Made by a program: the position numbers and the translations under genes
The notes under the pieces: model-generated
What the model was told of the DNA's origin: nothing
The model's input: the letters and a program-made list of their open reading frames with translations, nothing else
The model's database searches: none
In this document: in pieces, positions 1 through 6,812 of the stretch
How positions within the stretch are numbered: the stretch's first letter is position 1
How the letters are laid out: every line of letters begins with the position of its first letter
Source: JAJRXR01 sp044439985
GTDB taxonomy: Bacteria; Planctomycetota; Phycisphaerae; Phycisphaerales; UBA1924
Assembly: GCA_044439985.1 (NCBI GenBank)
Contig: JBITAG010000006.1
Location: forward strand, 1 to 7,015
Direction: 5' to 3'
DNA: 7,015 bases

Positions 1-760
1 TTCTGAGTGAAGACGCAAACGCCATGTACATTGCAAATTCATTGAAGGTGGGAGTGATGCTCGGTTTGCCAAACACAAGGTCCAGGCATCGTTCAATGGA
101 ATATTTGAGCTTGTCCTCGATCCCCTCGTCGTGGATGAAAAAATCAGCAAGATGGAAAGTATCGCGCATGTGTTGCCCATGCGAAATCGCCTCGTCCTCA
201 TCGCGCTTGATAAGGGTCTCGGCTTGAGCGAGAGTCATGCCGCCGTTTTGCATGAGATGTTCAACACGCTTTCCCTTGTTGCGGTGAACTGCGAAGAGAA
301 AGAACCCCCTGCCATAGATCCGTCGCAGTTCGGCCACTTCCTCGGGATGCTTTAGAGAGCTAACGACGAAAGCGAGTCGTTTGGGCTCGGAGGAGTCTTC
401 TTCTCGTCGCTCGGATATCTTGGCAGCTGTAGCAGTCGCGAGGATCTCGTTGGATGTACTTTTTCGAATTTCGTTGCCTTTGTCGATGAGAGTTGTTGCC
501 CTCTCGTATTTTGAGAGCGAATCGTCATCGATGGAGGCGATCTCGCAGATAACATCCTTGCTAATGCGAATATGCGTTGCGGAATAGGAGTAGGCCTGTA
601 GGCGATCTGCAATGATGCTGCGAACCTTGCTGTGATCGACACCGAGTGCGCCGACTACTGCAATGACTACTTCTGTGGGCTGAGCATCTAGATCCTTGAC
701 AGAAAACAGGCCAGTCTCAGGTTTACTACTAGAACTGGTTGACGCTTTCATGCCCGCCAT
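1..760 (-). CDS. avcD: Anti-phage dCTP/dCMP deaminase (AvcD type), N-terminal part, cut by window edge
   Basis: This reading frame runs from an ATG at 760 to the window edge without a stop (253 full codons). The family has an N-terminal P-loop nucleotide-binding/kinase-like domain and a C-terminal deoxycytidylate-deaminase domain. It deaminates dCTP/dCMP on phage infection, draining the pool needed for phage DNA synthesis. Visible here: an atypical P-loop (VVIAVVGALGVDHSK, residues 31-45), a strand and SLKHPEEV block (129-142), RRIYG followed by FFLFAVHR (146-160), RDEDEA (186-191), RDTFHLADFFIH (199-210), then PTFNEFAMYMAFASSLR (237-253), where the deaminase domain begins. The zinc motifs (HAE, PCxxC) should lie beyond position 1. 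A second in-frame ATG is at 751; neither start has a strong Shine-Dalgarno. Base composition (about 51% G+C over the first 360 bases) and A/T-ending codons differ sharply from the neighbours, suggesting transfer. The family call rests on remembered motifs; activity depends on the unseen half. Confidence 0.88.
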   Translation of the reverse strand, partial: MAGMKASTSSSSKPETGLFSVKDLDAQPTEVVIAVVGALGVDHSKVRSIIADRLQAYSYSATHIRISKDVICEIASIDDDSLSKYERATTLIDKGNEIRKSTSNEILATATAAKISERREEDSSEPKRLAFVVSSLKHPEEVAELRRIYGRGFFLFAVHRNKGKRVEHLMQNGGMTLAQAETLIKRDEDEAISHGQHMRDTFHLADFFIHDEGIEDKLKYSIERCLDLVFGKPSITPTFNEFAMYMAFASSLR

Positions 761-809
761 TGAGGACCCCGCGAACTCAGCCCAAGGGTGAAGACTGAAC
801 CCAGAACAA

Positions 810-831
810 CACCCTACCAAAAGGTGGGGTG
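810..831 (-). terminator. Possible intrinsic terminator after icd
   Basis: On the minus strand, 26 bases past the icd stop, a 9-bp stem (CACCCCACC against GGTAGGGTG, one C-A mismatch) closes a TTTT loop. It is followed by the weak T-rich run TTGTTCT. It could end icd transcription, or act as an attenuating hairpin in the leader of the deaminase gene downstream. The plus-strand version pairs fully if one wobble is allowed, but no gene ends there on that strand. The poor T tract keeps confidence low. Confidence 0.4.
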
Positions 832-856
832 CGTGCCATCCGTGGTATGCAATTTT

Positions 857-2140
<1,284 letters not shown>

Positions 2141-2301
2141 TGGGGGGTTCGCTCCTGGGGGTGGAGGTTTGGGTTTGAAGGCCCGCCTTGCGGGGCGGGG
2201 AGGGGATGATAGGGGGGGATTCGGGCGGGTCGGGGGGGGTGGTATGCTCGGATCCTGGAGCACGGCGGGCCGGCTCGTGGGGGGCACGAGGGGACGCGGC
2301 G
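2141..2301. promoter_or_regulatory. Divergent intergenic promoter region, icd / S41 peptidase
   Basis: This 161-bp spacer lies between the divergent starts of icd and the peptidase gene, so it must hold both promoters. Two A/T-rich hexamers stand out in a G-rich background. TATCAT on the minus strand (2211-2206) would put icd transcription start near 2199. TATGCT on the plus strand (2243-2248) would put the peptidase start near 2255. No convincing -35 boxes are visible. A CCCGCC...GGCGGG inverted repeat (2182-2187 and 2194-2199) sits downstream of the proposed icd -10, in its leader. Ribosome binding sites are AGGAG for icd and GAGGGG (8 bases before 2302) for the peptidase. All promoter calls are inferences from hexamer similarity. 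Confidence 0.45.
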
Positions 2302-4080
2302 ATGATCTGGATTCGGGTGTTGGCGGCGGTGGTGATCGCGATCGCGGGGCGGTCGGTGCGGGGGCAGGTCTCGGCGTTCACGGACGTGGAGTTCGTGGGG
2401 GACCGGGTGCGGGTGGAGTACGCGGGGACGTGGTACGAGCTGGTCTCGATCGAGGGGGTGAGCGCGGGGGAGCTTGTCGCGGGGTCGAAGGAGGCGTTCG
2501 GGTCCGTGTGGCGCAAGCGGATCGGTGAGGATCTGCTGGACGTGTTCGCGGCGATGGGGGTTGAGCTGGCGCCGGACGCGGGCGTGGCGCTGAGGCTGCG
2601 CCGGGGGGACGGGTCGGTGCTGGAGGTTGACGGTGCGCCGATGACCCGAGCAAACCGGCAGCGGATCTGGCGGGCGAACGTGGCGCGGGAGGAGGGGCGC
2701 GACCCGCGGGCGAACGACCGAGAGGTGGAGGTGCGCGCGGTGCTGGGTGAGGTGGTCGAGCTGGTCCGGGCTCGGCACGCGTATGCGCGCCTTCGCGGGG
2801 TGGATCTGGAGGCGGCGGTGGAGGCGGAGGTCGCGCGGCTGGGCGAGCGGGCGCGCCGGGGGGACGTGCGGGTGGGCGCACAGCGGCTGATCTGCCTGTT
2901 GGGTGATGGTCACGCGGTGGTCGAGGGGTGGCGGGATGAGCTGGATGGGCGGGCGTTGCCGGTGGCGCTCGTGGTGGCCGAGGGCGGGGTGGTGGCGCTC
3001 CGGCCGGACCGGTCGGGGTTTCTGGACGAGGCGAGGCCGTACGTCGAGGCGATCGACGGGATCGCGCTGGAGGAGTGGATGGGGGCGGTCTCGGCGTACG
3101 TCTCGGCGGGGTCGGGGGCGTTGGTGCGTCGGCGGTCGGTGCGGGAGCTGGCGTTGATCAACCACGCCCGCGCGGCGCTGGGGCGTGAGGCGAGCGGCGC
3201 AGCGCGGTTGCGCGTGCGCGACGCGGAGGGGCGCTCGACGCGGGAGATCGAGGTTCGGCTGGCGCCCGGGCGGGCGCGCCCGGCGGCGTGGCCGGGGCGG
3301 GAGACCGGACGGATCGGCGAGGTGGGGTACTTCCGGCTGGAGCGGATGGCGCCGGAGGATCTTCGGATGGACCGGGAGGCGTGGCGGCGATCGATGCGCG
3401 AGGCGTTTATGGAGGTGGCGTCGGGGGCGCGGGGGGTGATCATCGACGTGCGCGGGAACGGGGGCGGGGCGCGGGACCCGATCCTCGCGATCATGCCGTG
3501 CCTGATGGAGGCGGGTGACCCGGCGCGGGTGGTGAACGCGGCGCGGTACCGGCTGGGCCCGGACGAGGCGGCCGGGCGGGAGGCGGGGTACCTCGAAAAC
3601 CGGCGTTTGTACCCGGCGAGGTGGGCCGGGTGGACGGAGGCGGAGCGGGAGGCGATCGAGGCGTTCGTCGAGACGTTCCGGCCCGAGCGGGAGATGGGGG
3701 AGGGGTTCAGCGACTGGCACTACATGGTGGTGTCGCCGGGGGCCGCGGAGACGGCGCGGTCCGGGGGGGACGTGGTGGTCCTGATGGACGCGGGGTGCTT
3801 CAGCGCGACGGACATCTTCCTGGGCGCGCTGGGGACGCTGCCGAACGTGACGCTGATGGGGACGCCGTCTTCCGGGGGGAGCGCCCGCTCGAGGTCGTAC
3901 GAGGTCGCGGGGCTGGAGGTCCGCCTGGCGTCGATGGCGTCGTTCCAGCCCGATGGGCGGTTGTACGACGGGAACGGGGTGAGGCCGGACGTGGTGGTGG
4001 AGCGTCGGGCGAGGGATCTGCTCCGGGGCGGGGGGGATCGGCAGCTGGAGCGGGCGTTGGAGAGGCTGGGGGGGCGGTGA
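2302..4080 (+). CDS. Exported S41-family (tail-specific type) peptidase
   Basis: This is a predicted secreted serine peptidase of the S41 (C-terminal processing/tricorn-core-like) family, 592 residues. The start at 2302 is preferred because it has GAGGGG 8 bases upstream and gives a signal-peptide-like N-terminus (MIWIRV, a hydrophobic alanine/valine stretch, then GRSVRGQ); an earlier in-frame start at 2188 adds only Gly/Arg-rich sequence. Residues about 150-206 resemble the helical domain before the S41 core and include a GDGHA motif (H204). The core shows GVIIDVRGNGGG (378-389) and the nucleophile segment AGCFSATDIF, with S501 the probable catalytic serine. It ends with PDGRLYDGNGVRPDVVVE, a common S41 ending. 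No clear PDZ domain is seen. The catalytic lysine typical of CtpA-type members (as in TxGKG) is absent; the equivalent stretch reads GTPSSGGSARSRS. Its substrate is unknown. It is followed 52 bp later by coaD on the same strand. Confidence 0.85.
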   Translation: MIWIRVLAAVVIAIAGRSVRGQVSAFTDVEFVGDRVRVEYAGTWYELVSIEGVSAGELVAGSKEAFGSVWRKRIGEDLLDVFAAMGVELAPDAGVALRLRRGDGSVLEVDGAPMTRANRQRIWRANVAREEGRDPRANDREVEVRAVLGEVVELVRARHAYARLRGVDLEAAVEAEVARLGERARRGDVRVGAQRLICLLGDGHAVVEGWRDELDGRALPVALVVAEGGVVALRPDRSGFLDEARPYVEAIDGIALEEWMGAVSAYVSAGSGALVRRRSVRELALINHARAALGREASGAARLRVRDAEGRSTREIEVRLAPGRARPAAWPGRETGRIGEVGYFRLERMAPEDLRMDREAWRRSMREAFMEVASGARGVIIDVRGNGGGARDPILAIMPCLMEAGDPARVVNAARYRLGPDEAAGREAGYLENRRLYPARWAGWTEAEREAIEAFVETFRPEREMGEGFSDWHYMVVSPGAAETARSGGDVVVLMDAGCFSATDIFLGALGTLPNVTLMGTPSSGGSARSRSYEVAGLEVRLASMASFQPDGRLYDGNGVRPDVVVERRARDLLRGGGDRQLERALERLGGR

Positions 4081-4119
4081 ACGAGGTTTGCTGGTCGGGG
4101 GCGGGGCGCCCGGGGCGGT

Positions 4120-4125
4120 TATGAT
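4120..4125 (+). promoter_or_regulatory. coaD: Candidate -10 box for coaD
   Basis: TATGAT, five of six matches to TATAAT, stands alone in a spacer that is otherwise almost pure G/C. It ends 7 bases before the coaD ATG at 4133, so transcription would begin at or next to the start codon and give a leaderless mRNA. That would fit the lack of a Shine-Dalgarno before 4133. No -35 box at the usual spacing is recognisable. An alternative reading is that the ATG at 4121, inside this hexamer, is the start codon. Confidence 0.4.
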
Positions 4126-4132
4126 CCGCGGC

Positions 4133-4624
4133 ATGAGTGAGACCGCCGTCTACGCCGGGAGCTTTGATCCGCCGACGAACGGGCACGTGTGGATGATCGA
4201 GCAGGGGGCTCGGTTGTTCGAGCGGCTGGTGGTGGCGGTGGCGGAGAACCCGGAGAAGCGGTACTCGTACCCGCTCAGGCAGCGGCTGGGCTGGCTGAAG
4301 GAGATCTGTGCCGGGCACGAGAACGTCGAGGTGGCGTCGATCGAGAACGAGTTCCTGGCGCACTATGCGCAGGGGCAGGGGGCTCGGTTCGTGGTGCGTG
4401 GGATCCGGGACGAGGCGGACTACCAGTACGAGCGGGGGATGCGGTACATCAACTCGGATCTGAATCCGGAGTTGACGACGGTGTTCCTGATGCCGCCTCG
4501 GGAGCTGGCGCAGGTGTCCTCGAGCACGCTCAAGGGGATGATCGGGCCGAAGGGGTGGCGTGAGGTGGTGCGGGGGCTGGCGCCCGAGTGCGTGTTCAAG
4601 GATCTGGAGGAAGGCGAGCGATGA
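4133..4624 (+). CDS. coaD: Phosphopantetheine adenylyltransferase
   Basis: CoaD carries out the fourth step of coenzyme A synthesis: 4'-phosphopantetheine + ATP gives dephospho-CoA + pyrophosphate. It is a cytoplasmic hexamer in characterised members. The protein is 163 residues, normal for the family (about 160). It shows the nucleotidyltransferase GSFDPPTNGH signature (9-18, with H18), K42 in NPEKR, R89 in VVRGIRDEADYQYE (88-100), and the C-terminal ATP-binding triad S129-S131 in VSSSTLK. The usual GHxDI after the signature is GHVWM here. The start at 4133 gives the typical family N-terminus; in-frame alternatives at 4121 (ATG) and 4090-region TTG would add unconserved residues. No Shine-Dalgarno precedes it. 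The stop overlaps the next start (ATGA at 4621-4624), so it is probably translationally coupled to the FUN14 gene. Confidence 0.95.
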   Translation: MSETAVYAGSFDPPTNGHVWMIEQGARLFERLVVAVAENPEKRYSYPLRQRLGWLKEICAGHENVEVASIENEFLAHYAQGQGARFVVRGIRDEADYQYERGMRYINSDLNPELTTVFLMPPRELAQVSSSTLKGMIGPKGWREVVRGLAPECVFKDLEEGER

Positions 4625-5172
4625 GCGATTCGGTGGATCGTGAGGTCGGGGGCGAGTCGCGCGGGACACCGCTGTGGCTCAAGGGGCTGCTGCTCGTCTC
4701 GGTGGTGCTGATGATCGGGGGCGTGGCGCTGGGGGTGATGGGCGGCGGCGCGGAGGCGTCGCCTGGCGTGAGCGCCGGGGACAGCTCGGGGCTGGTCAAC
4801 AGCTTCGGGGCGAGCGACGGGTCGGCGCCCGCGCCGGCGGAGGACGCGGGCGGCGAGGACTGGATGAACGAATGGTCGCCGACGATCTTCCGGCTGGGGT
4901 TCAGCTTTTTCGTGGGGTTCGCGGTCGCGTACGCGGTGCGGACGTTCATCAAGCTGAGCGTCGTGGCGGCGGGTTTCGTGCTGTTGCTGCTCTTCGGGCT
5001 GCAGTACGCGGGGATCATCGAGGTGCACTGGGGGCGCGTGGCGGACCACTACGACTCGTTTGGATCGTGGTTCAGCGCGCAGTTCAAGAGCCTCAGCGCG
5101 TTCATCGGGGGAGAACTGCCCAGCGCGGCGTCGGTGACGGCGGGGCTGGTGCTGGGGTTCAGGCGGGGGTGA
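4621..5172 (+). CDS. FUN14-domain membrane protein
   Basis: This is a 183-residue integral membrane protein of the FUN14 family. In eukaryotes this family includes the mitophagy receptor FUNDC1; the bacterial role is not established. Predicted layout: a short charged N-terminus, a membrane segment at about 22-40, a loop rich in Gly, Ser, Ala and acidic residues (about 41-85), then the FUN14-like paired segments. These are FRLGFSFFVGFAVAYAVRTF (90-109), a lysine (K111), and LSVVAAGFVLLLLFGLQYAGI (112-132), followed by VHWGRV. Small-residue G/A spacing in these helices is typical of the family. Near the C-terminus a further short hydrophobic run (SVTAGLVLGF) may touch the membrane. The start at 4621 overlaps the coaD stop and is preceded by a strong GGAGGAAGG Shine-Dalgarno located inside coaD, so the two genes form an operon. 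The family call is by pattern; function is unknown. Confidence 0.78.
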   Translation: MSDSVDREVGGESRGTPLWLKGLLLVSVVLMIGGVALGVMGGGAEASPGVSAGDSSGLVNSFGASDGSAPAPAEDAGGEDWMNEWSPTIFRLGFSFFVGFAVAYAVRTFIKLSVVAAGFVLLLLFGLQYAGIIEVHWGRVADHYDSFGSWFSAQFKSLSAFIGGELPSAASVTAGLVLGFRRG

Positions 5173-5204
5173 GTGGCGCGAGGGGGGGCGGGCGAAAGAT
5201 GAAT

Positions 5205-5227
5205 GCGAACTCATGGTGAACTCACGG
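5205..5227 (+). repeat. Tandem direct repeat, 11-bp period
   Basis: GCGAACTCATGG (5205-5216) and GTGAACTCACGG (5216-5227) match at 10 of 12 positions. They share the core GAACTCA, and the centres are 11 bp apart, about one helical turn. This places both copies on the same face of the DNA upstream of the proposed -10 at 5247, a common geometry for an activator site. It could also be chance; no known regulator motif was recognised. Confidence 0.4.
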
Positions 5228-5248
5228 CCGTGTCACGGGGCGTGGGCA

Positions 5249-5290
5249 TGATCCTCCTGCATCCGGTGGTTGGTGGATGCGTGAGGATCA
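5249..5290 (+). promoter_or_regulatory. Long imperfect dyad covering the ribosome binding site
   Basis: The left arm TGATCCTC (5249-5256) pairs perfectly with GAGGATCA (5283-5290). After a two-base internal mismatch on each side, GCATCC (5259-5264) pairs with GGATGC (5275-5280) around a 10-base loop. As DNA this could be an operator for a dimeric repressor; it overlaps the -10-like CATGAT. As RNA it could hide the GAGG Shine-Dalgarno of the gene starting at 5296, if transcription begins upstream of 5249. The pairing is read directly from the sequence; the role is inferred. Confidence 0.6.
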
Positions 5291-5295
5291 AGACG

Positions 5296-6144
5296 ATGAG
5301 CAAGACCGAAACAGAACGGCGCGTACTCCCGACCTCGGCGGTGTACCGCCCGGGGGAGGATGGCCTGCTGGTTCCGGAGCGTGACGGGGCCTCGGAGGGG
5401 CGGATCGCGGAATCGAGCCCGACGGTGGCGGCGGTGCACGCGGCGCTGCGGGCCTTCGTGAGCCATGCCGACTATCCGTGCGTCGGGGCGAAGTCCGCGA
5501 TCAACACGGATGGGTACCGGGTGGGGGTGTACCCGAAGCTGGGGTCGAACCCGGCGGCGCGGTTGTGCGCCCAGGACCTGCAGTGGTTCTCGCAGGAGGC
5601 GGACGCGATCAACGACCGGTACGCGACGTATCTGGCGGTTTTCGACGGTCCCGTGATGGCGGACGAGGAGGCGTTCGAGCGGTCGCTGTGGTCGCAGCTG
5701 GAGCAGATGCACCGCCTCGACGCGGAGACGTTCGGGTGGGACCCGTCGGTGAGCGACGACCCGGGGAGCCCGGATTTCTCGTACAGCATCGGGGGCAAGG
5801 CGTTCTTTGTGGTGGGGATGCACCCGGGGGCGTCGCGTCGGGCGCGGCGGTTCCCCTTCCCGGTGCTGGTGTTCAACCTGCATCAGCAGTTTGAGCGGCT
5901 GCGTGAGGACGGTCTGTTCGACCGGATGAAAGAGACGATCCGTGATCGGGACGAGGAGTTGCAGGGGGAGAAGTTCGAGGCGTTGGCGGATCACGGGACG
6001 TCGAGCGAGGCGCGGCAGTACGCGGGGCGCGAGGTGGGGGCGTCCTGGCGGGCGCCCTTCCACAGCGCGGGGCGCTGCCCGATGCGCGCGTTCGGGGCCG
6101 CGCGGGTGAACGGGGCGCCAGCCACTGAACGAGGAGAAGCGTGA
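5296..6144 (+). CDS. gntA: YqcI/YcgG family heme-dependent N-hydroxylase homologue (GntA-like)
   Basis: This 282-residue protein belongs to the YqcI/YcgG family. Its characterised member GntA is a heme-dependent enzyme that N-hydroxylates a guanidino precursor of the cyanotoxin guanitoxin. Family blocks seen in order: YPCVGAKSAIN (60-70), YRVGVYPKLGS, YATYLAVFDGP, WSQLEQMHRLD, the WDPSVSDDPGSP block ending at 159, FSYSIGGKAFFVVGMHP (161-177), ASRRARRFPFPVLVFNLHQQFE (179-200) and SEARQYAGREV. Conserved H176 and H196 are possible heme or active-site residues; this is inferred. Near the C-terminus WRAPF stands where I recall W-x-CPF in relatives, and a short tail follows. The start at 5296 has GAGG 9 bases upstream; the frame is open from 5203, but that stretch is non-coding in character and contains the dyad. 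TGATG overlap links it to the next gene. The real substrate here is unknown; there is no other guanitoxin gene in view. Confidence 0.85.
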   Translation: MSKTETERRVLPTSAVYRPGEDGLLVPERDGASEGRIAESSPTVAAVHAALRAFVSHADYPCVGAKSAINTDGYRVGVYPKLGSNPAARLCAQDLQWFSQEADAINDRYATYLAVFDGPVMADEEAFERSLWSQLEQMHRLDAETFGWDPSVSDDPGSPDFSYSIGGKAFFVVGMHPGASRRARRFPFPVLVFNLHQQFERLREDGLFDRMKETIRDRDEELQGEKFEALADHGTSSEARQYAGREVGASWRAPFHSAGRCPMRAFGAARVNGAPATERGEA

Positions 6145-6812
6145 TGAGCGACATCGTGACGAGTGAGCGTCCGGCCCTGATCCTGGACGGGGCGGCCTCG
6201 GACGCGGACCCGCGGGCCGGGGTGGTGCGGCTTTCGCCCCGGACGGGGGCGGGGTTTGTGCTGCGGCGCGGGGAGGTGTTGCGGGTGATCGACCCGGAGG
6301 GGGAGCAGGTGGCGGACCTGGTGGCCTTCGATCACGAGGACCCGAGACGGTGGCTCAGTTCCGGTCGGACGATCGACTACGCGAACCGGATCTTCGTTCG
6401 CGCGGGGGACACGTTGTACTCGAATCGTTCTGACCCGATGCTGCGGATCGAGCGTGACACGTCAGGCGGGCACGACTTTCTGCTGACGCCGTGCAGCCCG
6501 GAGATGTTTGCCAAGCTGTACGGGATCACGTCGCCCCGACCATCGTGTTTCGGCAACCTGGTGCGGAATCTCGAGCCGTTCGGGATCGAGGCGGACCGGA
6601 TCCCGACGACGCTCAACATCTTCATGAGCGTCGTCTCGGATCAGGAGACCGGTGAGCTGACGATCGGGGCGCCGACCTCGGCGGCGGGGGATTCGGTGAC
6701 GTTCAGCGCCGCGCGGGACCTGATCGTGGGACTGACCGCGTGCTCGGCGGAGAAGTCGAACAACGGCACGTTCAAGCCGATCGACTTTCAGATCCTGCCG
6801 GGTCAGGGATAG
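6144..6812 (+). CDS. DUF1989 / urea carboxylase-associated family protein
   Basis: This is a 222-residue cytoplasmic protein of the DUF1989 family, found as urea-carboxylase/urea-amidolyase-associated proteins; some members act as subunits of a carboxyguanidine deiminase in guanidine breakdown. Visible family features: a GAGFVLRRGEVLRVIDPEG segment with EQVADLVAF just after it, a SGRTIDY stretch, SDPMLRIERDTSGGHD (96-111), and three well-spaced cysteines. These are C117 in TPCS, C135 in SCFGN and C200 in TACSAE, with H110-D111, and may form a metal or catalytic site (inferred). IPTTLNIFM (153-161) and the AGDSVTFSAARD run (181-192) are also typical. The ATG at 6144 shares its A with the upstream TGA and has GAGGAG 7 bases before it; a GTG at 6141 is an alternative. 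Coupling to a guanidino N-hydroxylase homologue suggests shared guanidino or urea-type chemistry. Its 3' end overlaps convergent aroA by 10 bp. Confidence 0.82.
   Translation: MSDIVTSERPALILDGAASDADPRAGVVRLSPRTGAGFVLRRGEVLRVIDPEGEQVADLVAFDHEDPRRWLSSGRTIDYANRIFVRAGDTLYSNRSDPMLRIERDTSGGHDFLLTPCSPEMFAKLYGITSPRPSCFGNLVRNLEPFGIEADRIPTTLNIFMSVVSDQETGELTIGAPTSAAGDSVTFSAARDLIVGLTACSAEKSNNGTFKPIDFQILPGQG

Larger units (their letters stand above)
5173..5295 (+). promoter_or_regulatory. Intergenic regulatory region before the gntA-like operon
   Basis: This 123-bp gap holds a G-rich run just after the FUN14 stop and a tandem 12-base repeat at 5205-5227. A perfect palindrome CACGGCCGTG (5223-5232) is followed by the related CACGGGGCGTG (5234-5244). 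A weak -10-like CATGAT (5247-5252) is next, then a long dyad (5249-5290). GAGG at 5283-5286, 9 bases before the ATG at 5296, is the ribosome binding site. The density of repeats suggests a regulated promoter for the two genes that follow. No obvious intrinsic terminator for the upstream operon was seen. Confidence 0.55.

Noticed and set aside
24..587. Short plus-strand frames opposite the deaminase gene
   Set aside because: They are antisense to a continuous minus-strand frame with clear family motifs, and their translations show no recognisable domain.
2141..2287. N-terminal extension of icd to the ATG at 2287
   Set aside because: The extra 49 residues are Pro/Arg/Ser low complexity, overlap the divergent promoter region and are absent from the Icd family; the ATG at 2140 has a Shine-Dalgarno.
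5203..5295. Upstream extension of the GntA-like protein to 5203
   Set aside because: The stretch holds the repeats and dyad, is not conserved in the family, and a good Shine-Dalgarno precedes the ATG at 5296.
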